DNA from: Acidobacteriota bacterium
GTDB taxonomy: Bacteria > Acidobacteriota > UBA4820 > DSQY01
DNA length: 64,000 nt
Direction: 5' to 3'
Assembly (NCBI GenBank): GCA_021787565.1
Contig: JAJYLT010000014.1
Location: forward strand, 1-64,000
Both the position numbers and the translations under genes were made by a program. This document shows positions 6,925 to 16,381 of the stretch, in pieces (the first letter of the stretch is position 1; the number at the start of each line of letters is the position of its first letter). Under the pieces are notes generated by a model. The model was not told the DNA's origin. It was given only the letters and a program-made list of their open reading frames with translations, and made no database searches.

Positions 6925-8143
6925 CCGCCGGAGCCAAGGCTTCACCCTGGTCGAGGTCACCGTGGCCATGGCGGTGCTCGTCATCGTGCTCGTGCTTTCC
7001 GGCACCCTCCTGGTCTCCATGCGCTCCTTCGCCCAGAAGCAGCAGGCCTTCGCCGAACCCAGGCAGACGGCCCGGAGGGCCATCGACTACCTCGCCTACT
7101 ATGCGCGGGGCGCCTCGGACATGAATTTCGTTCAGCAGACCAATCCCGCCCCCAACGCCCTCATGGTCTGGTATCAAAATGCCACCGGTAATACCAGCGG
7201 GCCCCCCGTCCAGACCTGCTGGGACGACGTCACCAACGCAAGCATCGCCCTGCCGGGGACGGACGTTCTCACGGTGGCTGAGCCAACCGTTGGAAGCGGC
7301 CCCATCAGCATCGTCAAATGGCCTAGCATCGCAGCGGCCAATTTCGACGTGTCCAACTATTCCCAGGGCTGCCCCGACGACACGCAGAATCTCATTGATT
7401 TCCAGCGGGTCATGGGCTGCGACCCCTCGTGCATTGGAACGGGCAAGTGCCCCAGCGCCCCCTTCCTGATCGTGGATTCCACCGGTAATTGGCAATTCTA
7501 CACCATCACCAATTTTATGACGAGCCAGTGCAGCAATATCACCAATTCACCACCCAATATTTTCCCCCAGATCGTAATCAGCCCGTCCAACGGGACGAAC
7601 CCGCCGGGCGGGTTCCACACCGTCACCTGCAACAACGACCTGAACCCCTGCCACATCATGGCGGGGGTGCAGTTCGTGACCTTCCGCGTGGCCCCCGACG
7701 CCACCACCGGCATTCCCCGCCTGGAAGAACTCAATATAGGCGGACTCTTCAATCCAACCGTGCAGACCACCGGTGCCAACGATCCCTTCACGCCGCTACT
7801 CGACAACGTGGAGGATCTCCAGGTTGCCTATATCTACAAGGACGGGACCATCTGGAACAGTTCGCAGCAGGTTCTCTCCTCCGCCCTGCCGGCCAGTACC
7901 TACCTCAACAATGTGCCGACGCAGGGCACCGCCGACACCTACGACGCCCAAAACGTAGTGGGGTTGCGCATCTCGGTGGTCGCGCGCTCGGCCAGGCCCA
8001 TCCCGACCTTCCTCGGCGGACCCGGGGGCAAGGTGCCGGCCGTGACGCCGCCGGAGAACTCGGCGGCGGTCTACGCGGCGGGCTACTACCACTACCGCCT
8101 CACGGCCACGGTCATGATTCAGAACCGCGTCTTGGGGAATTAG
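6902..8143 (+). CDS. pilW: Type IV pilus assembly protein PilW-like
   Basis: A 413-residue prepilin-like protein. The leader ends in SQG before FTLVEVTVAMAVLVIVLVLSG (Glu at +5). A conserved AEPRQTARRAIDYLAYYARGA segment follows, as in PilW. The large C-terminal domain is Asn/Thr/Pro-rich with several cysteines (CWDDV, CDPSC, CNNDLNPC), consistent with a disulphide-stabilised extracellular domain. Longer than typical PilW. Confidence 0.8.
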   Translation: MPSSSRPDRRSQGFTLVEVTVAMAVLVIVLVLSGTLLVSMRSFAQKQQAFAEPRQTARRAIDYLAYYARGASDMNFVQQTNPAPNALMVWYQNATGNTSGPPVQTCWDDVTNASIALPGTDVLTVAEPTVGSGPISIVKWPSIAAANFDVSNYSQGCPDDTQNLIDFQRVMGCDPSCIGTGKCPSAPFLIVDSTGNWQFYTITNFMTSQCSNITNSPPNIFPQIVISPSNGTNPPGGFHTVTCNNDLNPCHIMAGVQFVTFRVAPDATTGIPRLEELNIGGLFNPTVQTTGANDPFTPLLDNVEDLQVAYIYKDGTIWNSSQQVLSSALPASTYLNNVPTQGTADTYDAQNVVGLRISVVARSARPIPTFLGGPGGKVPAVTPPENSAAVYAAGYYHYRLTATVMIQNRVLGN

Positions 8144-8145
8144 CC

Positions 8146-8805
8146 ATGCGAGCTGCTAGAGAGAAGGGTTCCGCGCTGATCACGGTCATCCTGGTGGTGC
8201 TGGTGCTGACCATGATCGGGCTCGCCGCCTCGCTCTACATGACCATGGAGGACCGCGTCTCGCAGAACGACAAGCTCAGCCAGACCGCCTTTCACGCCGC
8301 CCAGGCGGGGCTGAAGGCGGGGGAGCAGGTCTTCAACGGCGTCACCCAGAGCCAGCTTGACCAGCTCCTGAACCCGGCCACCTTCAAAAACTCTGCAAAC
8401 GATGAACCGCAATCGCTCGCCGACCTCACGACGGCGGCCCACCTGGGCACGGTGCTCTACAGCTCGGGGGCCAATGGCGGAGGAGTTCCCCTGCTCAACC
8501 AGTCCGTCGGTGGGGGCACCCTCGTGAATACCCAGGAGGAGTACAGCCTCTTCGTCCGGAACGACCCCAACGACTGGCTCTCTGCGGACGGCCTAGGATC
8601 CCCCACAAACCCGGACCCCGCCTTCTACTTCCCGGACCACAACGGTGCCATCACGCTCGTCAGCCGCGGGGTGGTTCTCAACGCGGCCGGCGGGGTCGCC
8701 GCCGTGAAGGTCCTGGCCGAAAAGATCGTCTTCGGCTCCAACAGCACCCCCCTGACCTCCTTCCGGAGCGGGCAGTGGGGGACCAGCGGTACGCAGTACC
8801 AGTGA
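8146..8805 (+). CDS. pilX: Type IV pilus minor pilin PilX-like
   Basis: A 219-residue protein with a short basic N-terminus, then KGSALITVILVVLVLTMIGLA and AFHAAQAGLKAGEQ. This is the PilX pattern, in which the usual Glu+5 is replaced. It starts two bases after pilW stops. It likely forms part of the pilus-tip priming complex with PilV, PilW and PilY1. Confidence 0.8.
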   Translation: MRAAREKGSALITVILVVLVLTMIGLAASLYMTMEDRVSQNDKLSQTAFHAAQAGLKAGEQVFNGVTQSQLDQLLNPATFKNSANDEPQSLADLTTAAHLGTVLYSSGANGGGVPLLNQSVGGGTLVNTQEEYSLFVRNDPNDWLSADGLGSPTNPDPAFYFPDHNGAITLVSRGVVLNAAGGVAAVKVLAEKIVFGSNSTPLTSFRSGQWGTSGTQYQ

Positions 8806-8825
8806 GCTCCTGAGGAGGAAAGGCC

Positions 8826-11800
8826 ATGCGCCCTCATCACCCCCATCCGTTGCTGTCGCGGGCCCTCGGGGCCGCCCTCCTCGCCGCGGCCCTCCTGACC
8901 GGTCCCGTCTTTCACGCCGACGAAGGCTGGGACCCCTTCAAGCAGGCCACGAGCCAGGTCTCCCGTCCGAACCTGCTTATCGTCCTCGACGTGAGCGGTT
9001 CAATGGCCTCTTCGCCCGTGAGCGATAGCATCCAGCCCGGTGTGGACTCCTTCGGGCTGCCAAGGTTGAGGTGGCGCTATAGTTGGATTCAGGACAGCAA
9101 TGGCAACTGGTTGCTCCTTTGGAGTTTAACAACGGCCAATCGGCCGCCATGTCGACTTGACATGTTCAAGAATGCCCTGGGCAACTCCGTACCCCTTTAC
9201 GGAAGCGCATCCACGACGTCGCCTTACTGGTCAAGCCCAACCATCACGTGGCCGAGCAGCTGGCCGACGCCCCATGCCGGATACACGTATCAGGGTAACG
9301 GGCAATGGACCGACGATTACTCTCAATATTACCCACCTTTTTCTGCCGCATGGACCGCGCCTGATTACTCCAACTCAACGCCACCCACCATCGATGGATG
9401 GAACCCCGGCCTCACCCCTTCGACGCCGCCTCAAGACCTCGTGGGGATCTCAAAAAACAAGGTCAACTGGGGGCTGGAGATTTTCTCGACCGACCTGCCC
9501 GACAGCTTTGGTAGCGGCAATGCCTACGTCCTACAGCAGGTGAGCGCGGACGATACCCAATCCACCCAGGACGCCAACGCTGCCGCCATAGAGGCCTACT
9601 TGAAGGCACAGAGCTTGGGTGGGTTGGATGCCTACAATTGGACGGCCACCTCCGCCGCCCTGAATCTGGCCAAGTACTCCCTCAACCAGACTTACTCCGC
9701 GAACGGAGGGGACCCGGCGGCGGCCTGCGGGCGCTTCTACGGCGTCGTCCTCGTCACCGACGGGGCGAGCAACACGTGCAACCCGGGCCAGGGGGGCTAC
9801 CAGAGCTGCGACTCCGGCGCTCCCACGAATTGGGCCCAATTCCCTGAAGGCCGGACAAACGAACTCTTCGTCGAAACGAACGACCCTGGGGACCCTACCG
9901 GCAGCAGCTGCAACACTGCTGATAAGACGCCCGTGCCCGCACGGACCTTCGTCATCGGCGTCAGTGGCAGCGTGTCCCGTTGCGAGCTGAACCTCGACGC
10001 CTTCATGGGGCGCACCGACGCCAGCTCGCCCAACGGCGACGCGGGCATGGACATCGCCAAGGACAAGGACGCCAGCGGCAACTACCGGCTTCCGCTCAAC
10101 GTCCCGAGCAATTACTCCATCCCCCCGGGATCGCCTCTGACCACGGGAACCGCGACGGCTACCACCAACTACGAGTCGGTGACCAGCACTTGCACCTCCA
10201 ACTGCCAGGACTACGCTTATTTCGCCACGTCCGCCGGGGCCCTGCACGACGCCTTCGTGGCCATCGTCGGGGCCGCCGGCGCGGGGGACTACAGCACGGG
10301 CGCGCCCGTGGTGAGCAACAACCTGGTCAATGCGGGCAACATCGCCTACGTGAGCAGCGTCACCTACCCGGCCATGCAGGGCCACCTGTACAGCTACGAC
10401 GTTCAGGTGCTCGCCAAGCCGACCTTGCTCTGGGACGCGGGGCAGGTGCTGGCGAGCCGCAACCTCGGCACCACGCCCCGGACCATTCTCACCTGGGACC
10501 CGGCTAATCCCAGCCAGCTCTACGACCTCAGCTCCTACGCCAAATGGAGCGCGGTGCCCAACCCCATCCAGCAAATCATGCAGACCGCGGCGGGTGGAGC
10601 CACGGCCACGGCGGCGGGCGCCTTTTTCTTTCTCCAGGGCTACACGGGAGCGGTCAGCGGGCAGGGTTCATACGTTCCCGCCGCCACCCAGCGCACCTGG
10701 CTCCTGGGGCCGATCATCGACTCCACCGCGGCCATCATCGGGGCACCGCAGGTCTGGACGGGCACGAGCGGCCTGCCGAGCCACGTCTCCTTCGAGCAGA
10801 CCTACGCGGGCAACCACCCGATGATCGTGGTGGGCTCCTCCGACGGCATGCTCCACTTCTTCGACGTGGCCGACGGCTACGAGGTCCTCGCCATTATGCC
10901 GCCGGATCAACTCGCTGACCAGGTGAAGCTCTATCAGCAGTATGCCACGGGAAACGCTACCGCGACGGGCGAGTTGAGGGATCCGTCTCAGCACGTCTAC
11001 GGCGTGACCAGCTCTCCTAGGTTTGCCGACGTCTACCTGTCCGACAACGCCTACCACACGGTTCTGCTCCTGACCGAGGGGAAAGGCGGTCGCTCGATCA
11101 CGGCGGTGGACATCACCGCTCCCTATCCCGGGAGGAGCAACGTCACCGTGCCCTATGTGACGGTGGTGAACGGCAGCCCTGTCCTCAACCATCAGACGGG
11201 GGTCGCCTACAGCGCGGACGCCAACTACCCGAAGAACGGGCCGCCTGTCTCGGTCCTGTGGTACAAGGATGGGGCCCTTCCCTCCACCAACAGCTCGAGC
11301 TACTCCGTGCTGGGGCAGACCTGGAGCGTGCCGGCCATGGGCTTCACGAACGGCGGCGGCCCCACGCCCACCTTTTCGTGTATCTTGGGCAGCGGCTTCC
11401 AGCCACCCACGCCGTCTTCAAGTTACAGCGACCCGCAGGCCATCCAGCTCAACGTGCAGGACGGCAGTCAGACGGGCATCAAGGACCTGGGCAACAGCGC
11501 CTCCGGCCTCGTCCACAACCAGGCCTACGGCGCCGGGGTTCTCTACAACGCGACGGCCCCTTACAACCGGCCCAACGACCTATTGAACCTAGGCGTGGTG
11601 GCCGATACGGACGGCAACGTCTGGAGCGTGAGCGCCTCCAACGGCACGTGGGGCGCCACTCCCCTCTTCTCTCCGGGGGCTTCCAACCCCATTTACTACA
11701 CGCCCGCCGTGGGCTACTACGCGGGCTACGACATCTACGCCTACGCCTCGGGGAACTTCTACGAAACCTCGCCGGCCGTGACGGGATCGAGCTCCACCTT

Positions 11801-12317
11801 CCAGGCGACCGTCTACATCACCCTGGTGGATCCGGCGGGCAACAAGACCACGTTGACCACCAGCTCCCCCATCAGCTCGTTCACCTACCCCTACCCGCCG
11901 CCGCCGGCCAAGCCCACCACGACCAAGAACGTGCCGGCTAAGGCCCAGATCACCTCGGACCCCATGCTCTTTATCCCTGCCAACTCGGTTCCATCCGCCA
12001 GTATGCCGGTCAAAGCCTACTTCACCTTCTACGACCCCGATCCTTCCCTCGGCTGCGGCGGGGCCTCCTTCCTCATCAAGATGCAGTTGGACTTCACGAA
12101 GATCGTGGGGGGAAGCATCCCCAGTACGGCGGTGACCACGGCCGCGAGCTATCTCGGCACGGGCGCCTCGTCCGGTATCGCCTTCAGTGGGGGCAAGATC
12201 ATCGTGGCCAAGAGCGCCGTCGGTACGGGCTCGGCGGCTCCGCAGGCCACCAACGAGAACGCACCCACGACCATCAACCAGGCACCGGGCATCAACGCCT
12301 GGCAGGAGCTCCAGTAG
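8826..12317 (+). CDS. pilY1: PilY1-like type IV pilus tip adhesin
   Basis: A 1163-residue secreted protein. It has a signal peptide (residues 1 to about 30, hydrophobic ALGAALLAAALLTG), then a von Willebrand A domain with the metal-ion site NLLIVLDVSGSMAS (D-x-S-x-S) near residue 55. The PilY1 beta-propeller follows, marked by GHLYSYDV, VVGSSDGMLHFFDV and TEGKGGRSITAVDIT. PilY1 sits at the pilus tip and controls adhesion and retraction. GGAGG lies just upstream of the ATG. It is the last gene of the pilus operon, followed by a strong terminator. Confidence 0.88.
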   Translation: MRPHHPHPLLSRALGAALLAAALLTGPVFHADEGWDPFKQATSQVSRPNLLIVLDVSGSMASSPVSDSIQPGVDSFGLPRLRWRYSWIQDSNGNWLLLWSLTTANRPPCRLDMFKNALGNSVPLYGSASTTSPYWSSPTITWPSSWPTPHAGYTYQGNGQWTDDYSQYYPPFSAAWTAPDYSNSTPPTIDGWNPGLTPSTPPQDLVGISKNKVNWGLEIFSTDLPDSFGSGNAYVLQQVSADDTQSTQDANAAAIEAYLKAQSLGGLDAYNWTATSAALNLAKYSLNQTYSANGGDPAAACGRFYGVVLVTDGASNTCNPGQGGYQSCDSGAPTNWAQFPEGRTNELFVETNDPGDPTGSSCNTADKTPVPARTFVIGVSGSVSRCELNLDAFMGRTDASSPNGDAGMDIAKDKDASGNYRLPLNVPSNYSIPPGSPLTTGTATATTNYESVTSTCTSNCQDYAYFATSAGALHDAFVAIVGAAGAGDYSTGAPVVSNNLVNAGNIAYVSSVTYPAMQGHLYSYDVQVLAKPTLLWDAGQVLASRNLGTTPRTILTWDPANPSQLYDLSSYAKWSAVPNPIQQIMQTAAGGATATAAGAFFFLQGYTGAVSGQGSYVPAATQRTWLLGPIIDSTAAIIGAPQVWTGTSGLPSHVSFEQTYAGNHPMIVVGSSDGMLHFFDVADGYEVLAIMPPDQLADQVKLYQQYATGNATATGELRDPSQHVYGVTSSPRFADVYLSDNAYHTVLLLTEGKGGRSITAVDITAPYPGRSNVTVPYVTVVNGSPVLNHQTGVAYSADANYPKNGPPVSVLWYKDGALPSTNSSSYSVLGQTWSVPAMGFTNGGGPTPTFSCILGSGFQPPTPSSSYSDPQAIQLNVQDGSQTGIKDLGNSASGLVHNQAYGAGVLYNATAPYNRPNDLLNLGVVADTDGNVWSVSASNGTWGATPLFSPGASNPIYYTPAVGYYAGYDIYAYASGNFYETSPAVTGSSSTFQATVYITLVDPAGNKTTLTTSSPISSFTYPYPPPPAKPTTTKNVPAKAQITSDPMLFIPANSVPSASMPVKAYFTFYDPDPSLGCGGASFLIKMQLDFTKIVGGSIPSTAVTTAASYLGTGASSGIAFSGGKIIVAKSAVGTGSAAPQATNENAPTTINQAPGINAWQELQ

Positions 12318-12352
12318 GAGGCCTCTCCAGGGGCCGATCAGGCAGTTTCCCG

Positions 12353-12380
12353 AAAAGGGCGGGCTTCGGCCCGCCCTTTT
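12353..12380. terminator. Rho-independent terminator, bidirectional
   Basis: A perfect 12-bp stem AAAAGGGCGGGC (12353-12364), TTCG tetraloop, GCCCGCCCTTTT (12369-12380). The symmetric A/T ends let it serve both the pilus operon and the convergent zinc-ribbon gene. Confidence 0.92.
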
Positions 12381-12429
12381 CGTTGGAGGGGAGAAGGGCG
12401 GTGGGACTGAGTTTGCACAGGCCCGGCGG

Positions 12430-13062
12430 TCAGCTCTTCTTGAAGAGGCCGGGGACCCTCTTCCGAAGTGATCCCTTCTTGAGCGGTTGCGCCTCTGTGC
12501 CGCACTCGGCGCAGAGGTAGCGGGGGGCGCCGCCTTCGATGAGGGGCTGGTTCTTGACGCAGTCCCGGCAGAGGTAGTTCTTGCACCGGGGGCAGCGCCA
12601 GCCGGGTTCGCGGTCCCGGTGCTCGGCGCAGTGCTCCTCGTCGCCGTGGCGCTGGCGGTGGAGCTCCACCAGTTCGGCGAAGAAGCCCATGAGGGCCGGG
12701 TAGGCCCGGACGGGCAGCCAGTCGCCGCCCTCGACCCGGGCGTAGTCGCCCTCGAAGAGCGTCTCGGTAAGGATCATCTCGCGTAGTTCGGCCAGCGTGT
12801 GCGTGGCGGTCGTGATGGTGGAATCGGGCTTCTGGGAGCGGACCTCCCACTGGAACTGCGCCGCGGGCCCCGTCAGTTCGGCGGCCGGGACGGCCGCTGG
12901 CCGCCCCGGCGTTTCGAGCAGCTGGATGTGCCCGCCGGGGTACACCACGAGCTGGGCGCCACAGGAGGTGCAGCGCCCTCGGGCACCTTGGGCCGAAAGC
13001 GCCCCTTCAGGGAGGGCGAAGTTCTTTCCGCACGATGGGCAGCGAAAGGTCACGTCAGCCAT
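12430..13062 (-). CDS. Zinc-ribbon protein, MJ0042-type N-terminus plus C-terminal Cys-rich domain
   Basis: A 210-residue probably cytosolic protein. The N-terminus FRCPSCGKNFALPEG...GRCTSCGA is an MJ0042-type zinc ribbon. The middle (GDYARVEGGDWLPV) looks like a small beta domain. The C-terminal third has HCAEHRD, CPRCKNYLCRDC and YLCAECG, a second multi-Cys/His metal site of B-box or RING-like spacing. No catalytic motif is visible. Function unknown; protein-protein or nucleic acid binding is plausible. The short start at 13062 fits the domain boundary. It is transcribed alone, towards the shared terminator. Confidence 0.75.
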   Translation of the reverse strand: MADVTFRCPSCGKNFALPEGALSAQGARGRCTSCGAQLVVYPGGHIQLLETPGRPAAVPAAELTGPAAQFQWEVRSQKPDSTITTATHTLAELREMILTETLFEGDYARVEGGDWLPVRAYPALMGFFAELVELHRQRHGDEEHCAEHRDREPGWRCPRCKNYLCRDCVKNQPLIEGGAPRYLCAECGTEAQPLKKGSLRKRVPGLFKKS

Positions 13063-13133
13063 GGCCGGGATTATAGAACGACAGGGGCGGAGTTGGAAAC
13101 AGTGAGGAGGGGAAAAACGACGAGGAGTGGGCA

Positions 13134-13161
13134 GTGAGGAGTGAGGAGTGAGGAGTGAGGA
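13134..13161. repeat. Heptanucleotide tandem array (GTGAGGA x4)
   Basis: Four perfect GTGAGGA units. The surrounding 13090-13170 is purine-rich with degenerate units of the same type. It lies in the 637-bp gap upstream of the zinc-ribbon gene. Confidence 0.8.
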
Positions 13162-13264
13162 GAAAAGGAAGGCGGCCTCCCGGCCGCGAGGGTGGTGTTC
13201 TGCGCCAGGCCGCCACCAGGAGGCGCCTGCGTCCCACAAGGGGAGCCGAAGCCCCGGCTGGCTT

Positions 13265-13508
13265 TCATCCGAAGGCCATCCCCGGAGGGCTCCCCTTGAA
13301 GGGTCTCAAGGGTGGAGCCGGAAGGGATTAGCGAACGGCTCCGAGGGCGGCTGGCCTCCTCCCACGCCTGAGATCCTTCAGGGGCACTGCTTCGAAGGAG
13401 GCTTCAGGATGACCGGGGAAGCGCACGGGGGCCGCAACGCAAGAGGCCGCTCCCGACAACGCTGTCACCCTGAAGGCCACCCACAGAGGGCCCCCCGTGA
13501 AGGGTCTC
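13265..13508. repeat. Cluster of three ~43-bp dispersed repeats
   Basis: Copies at 13265-13307 and 13465-13508 share TCAYCC, AAGGCCA, GAGGGC and TGAAGGGTCTC in the same order. A third diverged copy lies inverted at 13370-13412. A partial fourth start (GTCACCCTGAA) is near 13557. No gene is seen in this 637-bp gap. Confidence 0.55.
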
Positions 13509-13580
13509 GGCGGTGGAACCCAGAGGGACGTCATTGCTCCCGCCATCCCCCCGGCCTGTCACCCTGAATTTCTCCGGAAG

Positions 13581-13622
13581 GATGATGGATGATGGATGAT
13601 GGATGAGAGATGAGAGATGAGA
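13581..13622. repeat. Heptanucleotide tandem array (GATGATG x3, GATGAGA x3)
   Basis: Six consecutive 7-mers in register: three GATGATG then three GATGAGA. Located between the dispersed-repeat cluster and the MFS gene. Confidence 0.8.
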
Positions 13623-13700
13623 GGCAAGACCCGCTTGCCGCATCAATCCCCAATCCCCAACCCCTCTGTGCCTCACTGCCTCTGTGGTGAAGCCTTTTCT

Positions 13701-15011
13701 TCAGTGCCCGTTGCCGAGTTCGGCGGTCATGGCGCGCTCATAGGGCGCGAAGGCCCGGCCGTAGAGGAGGGCGTAGGTGCCCTGCAAGAGGGCGGCGAGG
13801 TAGAAGGGCGTGGCCAGCCAGCCCGCTCCGATGAGGGCGCCGGTGATGGCCGGGCCCACGGCCTGGGGCACCTGCATGGAGAGGGCGTTCAGGCTCGATG
13901 CCATGCCGCGGCGCTCGTCCCGCACGGAGGAGATGACGAGGGCCTGGCGGGCGCCGACGGTCCCGCGGTTGAGCGCCGATCGGAGCATGTAGAGGAGCGA
14001 GGCCAGGACGTAGAAGGGCATGAGCGGCAGGAGGAGCAGGAGCAGGACGCCTCCCGTGCGTCCCCAGACCACCGTCCGGACGAGCCCGATGCGCTCGGTC
14101 AGCTTGCCGGCGGCCAGGGCGGCCACGGCCGTGATGGCGAAGGCGCCGGCGAGGACCGGGCCGATCTCCGCCGGGCCTACGCCGAAGCGCTTGGCAAACC
14201 AGTAGGCCATGAGGGGGCCCGTGAGGCCCACGGCCATACCGTTGAAGGCATTCAGGCCCACGAGCCGCCAGAGGAAGGAGTTCTCCCGTCTCTGCTGCTT
14301 CTTGGGCTGGGGTTTGGGAGGCTCGTGCCCGCGGCTCCGGTGCATTTCGGGCGTCCCCATGAGGAGGACGACGTTGACGGCGTTGCCCAGGAGCACGAGC
14401 CCGAAGAGGGGGCGGAAGCTGCCCGAACGGCCGAGCGAAGTCACGAGGAAAGCGGGGATGCCCGCGCAGAGGGCGCCGATGGCCATGCCGACGAAGCCGA
14501 TGGCCGTGTTGAGGCTGTAGACCATGCCGCGACGCTGGGGAACGATGGCCTCCGCGAGCCAGGCCTGCTCGGCGGGCATGAAGGGGCCGGCGGAACCGTT
14601 GGCGCCCTTTCCGAAGCCCGCCACGATGATGACCGCCGACAACCAGAAGGCGCTGGTGGTGCCCATGGCCACCAGGGCACAGCAGCAGCACATGGCTTCG
14701 TAGGCGAGGAGGAAGGGCTTGCGGCGCAGGCGGTCGCTCGTGATGCCGATGGTGAGGTTCAGGGCGGCCCCCACCAGGCCGCCCGCACTCAGCACCAGGC
14801 CGATGGATACGCCGTGCCAGCCGAGGGCGTGCAGGTAGAGCGCCAGATCCACCACGAGGGCGCCCTGGCTGATGCTCCGCCAGAAGCGGGCCGAGAGCAG
14901 GCGGCGCGTGGCCGGCGCCAGGCTCCGCCAGAAGGCAAGCGCCCGCGCCGGCGAGGACGGGGCAGGGCCATTCGGGGAATCACCGTTCACGAAATCATCT
15001 CTCTGGGTCAA
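13701..15011 (-). CDS. Major facilitator superfamily transporter
   Basis: A 436-residue protein with about 12 hydrophobic segments in two halves joined by a charged loop rich in Pro/Lys/Gln near residue 225. The loop after helix 2 carries the MFS motif (GITSDRLRRKPFLL). A second copy-like motif, GKLTERIGLVRTVVWGR, occurs in the C-terminal half. The substrate is not evident; drug or metabolite efflux is typical. The frame opens with TTG (15011) without a clear ribosome site. A GTG 7 codons later, preceded by AGAGAGA, is an alternative. REP-like repeats lie directly upstream. Confidence 0.8.
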   Translation of the reverse strand: MTQRDDFVNGDSPNGPAPSSPARALAFWRSLAPATRRLLSARFWRSISQGALVVDLALYLHALGWHGVSIGLVLSAGGLVGAALNLTIGITSDRLRRKPFLLAYEAMCCCCALVAMGTTSAFWLSAVIIVAGFGKGANGSAGPFMPAEQAWLAEAIVPQRRGMVYSLNTAIGFVGMAIGALCAGIPAFLVTSLGRSGSFRPLFGLVLLGNAVNVVLLMGTPEMHRSRGHEPPKPQPKKQQRRENSFLWRLVGLNAFNGMAVGLTGPLMAYWFAKRFGVGPAEIGPVLAGAFAITAVAALAAGKLTERIGLVRTVVWGRTGGVLLLLLLPLMPFYVLASLLYMLRSALNRGTVGARQALVISSVRDERRGMASSLNALSMQVPQAVGPAITGALIGAGWLATPFYLAALLQGTYALLYGRAFAPYERAMTAELGNGH

Positions 15012-15027
15012 GGCTTCGAGGCTTCAT

Positions 15028-15121
15028 GTGGGAGCCGTCGCCCGACGGCGAAGGGATCGCGATCTGGCGATCGCTCCCACGACGAGGGCCTTGGCTTCTT
15101 GTGGGAGCCGTCGCGAGGCGG
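15028..15121. repeat. REP-like inverted repeat cluster
   Basis: GTGGGAGC (15028-15035) and GCTCCCAC (15073-15080) bound a GC-rich palindromic unit. A second forward GTGGGAGCCGTCGC copy starts at 15101. This is a different REP family from the GTAGGAGCG type in the 151-bp elements. Confidence 0.65.
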
Positions 15122-15145
15122 TGACCGGTACCCAGCCCATCGGGC

Positions 15146-16369
15146 TCAGCCCGCCGCGTGAAGGGCGACGGCGGGTTCGAGGCGTGCGGCCTTCATGGCC
15201 GGGTAGAGGCCGAACAGAACGCCCATGCCGACGGAGAGGCCGGTGGCGTAAAGGGTGGCGGTCCACGGCCAGACCAGTGGCCACTTCATCAGGTGACAGG
15301 TCAGCAGCGTGCCGCCTATCCCGACGAGGACGCCGAACAGGCCGCCCAGCATCGCCAGAGAGCCGGCCTCCAGGATGAACTGGGTGAGGATGTCGCGCTT
15401 GCGCCCGCCGAGGGCCCGGCGCAGTCCGATCTCGCGCGTGCGCTCACGAATGGAGATGAGCATCACCGCGAAGATCCCCACGCCGCCCGTGAAGAGGGAG
15501 ACCGCCGCCACGCTGCCCGTGAGGAGCGTGAAGGCCTGCGTCGTCTGGGTCTCGGATTGGAGGAGCTGGGACTGCGTCTGGAAGCTGAAATCGTCGTCCT
15601 GGCTCTCTTTCAAGCGGTGATCCTTTCGCAGGATCGGTGTGATCTCGGCGGGCAGGCCATCCGTCGCTTGCTGCGAGACGCCCTGCACGAGGATGCTCTG
15701 GAGGTAGGTCATGTGGAAGATGCTCACCATGGCCGTGGAGAGGGGCACGTAGATGATGTCGTCCTGGTCGTTGCCGCTCAGGTCCTGCCCCCGCGCGGAG
15801 CACACCCCGATCACGCGGACGAGGACCTTGTTGATCTCCAGGACCTTTCCGACGGGGTCGGCGCCCCCGAAGACGTTGGTGACCACCGTGGGGCCCACCA
15901 CCGCCACGCGCTGGAAGGAGCGCTCATCCATATTCGTAAAGAGGCGGCCACTGGTGGCGGTCATGTCGCGGATGTCGAAGATGGAAGGTTCCGCCCCCGC
16001 GAGCGTGGTCTGGGTGCGCACGCCCTTGTAGCGGGCGATGACGCCTCCCTGCACGAAACCCGAGATCCGAGCGATGTCGGGCAGTTGGCGCAGGAGCGCC
16101 TGCTCGTCTCGCGTCGTGAGCGTCGTGAAGGTGGCCACCTGGCGCTGGCGTCCGCCGAAGGCGCGGAATCGGCCCGCCTGGACCACGAGGAGGTTGGTGC
16201 CCATGCTGCGGACCTTGGCGACCACGTCCTGCTCCGCCGCCTGCCCGGCTCCCACCATGAGCACGACGGCCGCCACGCCGATGGCGATGCCGGCGCTGGA
16301 GAGCACCGTCCGCATCTTGTGGCCCAACAGGACCTCCCAGGAGACCTTGAGAGTGCGGGCCAGGTTCAT
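15146..16369 (-). CDS. MacB-type ABC transporter permease (second subunit)
   Basis: A 407-residue FtsX/MacB permease. One N-terminal transmembrane helix (KMRTVLSSAGIAIGVAAVVLM) is followed by a ~200-residue periplasmic MacB-PCD domain, then three C-terminal helices with REIGLRRALGGRKRDIL between the first two. It lacks a fused ATPase. It pairs with the permease at 16872 and the ATPase at 18162 to make a mechanotransmission-type efflux or lipoprotein-release pump with the adaptor and TolC upstream. It is separated from its partner permease by a four-helix-bundle gene and two heptamer arrays. Start 16369 avoids repeat-encoded residues. Confidence 0.88.
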   Translation of the reverse strand: MNLARTLKVSWEVLLGHKMRTVLSSAGIAIGVAAVVLMVGAGQAAEQDVVAKVRSMGTNLLVVQAGRFRAFGGRQRQVATFTTLTTRDEQALLRQLPDIARISGFVQGGVIARYKGVRTQTTLAGAEPSIFDIRDMTATSGRLFTNMDERSFQRVAVVGPTVVTNVFGGADPVGKVLEINKVLVRVIGVCSARGQDLSGNDQDDIIYVPLSTAMVSIFHMTYLQSILVQGVSQQATDGLPAEITPILRKDHRLKESQDDDFSFQTQSQLLQSETQTTQAFTLLTGSVAAVSLFTGGVGIFAVMLISIRERTREIGLRRALGGRKRDILTQFILEAGSLAMLGGLFGVLVGIGGTLLTCHLMKWPLVWPWTATLYATGLSVGMGVLFGLYPAMKAARLEPAVALHAAG

Positions 16370-16381
16370 GGGAGGAGCCCA

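Noticed and set aside
13617-15161. Long plus-strand frame opposite the MFS transporter
   Set aside because: Antisense of a multi-helix transporter; the translation is Glu/Gly/His-rich and without family motifs.
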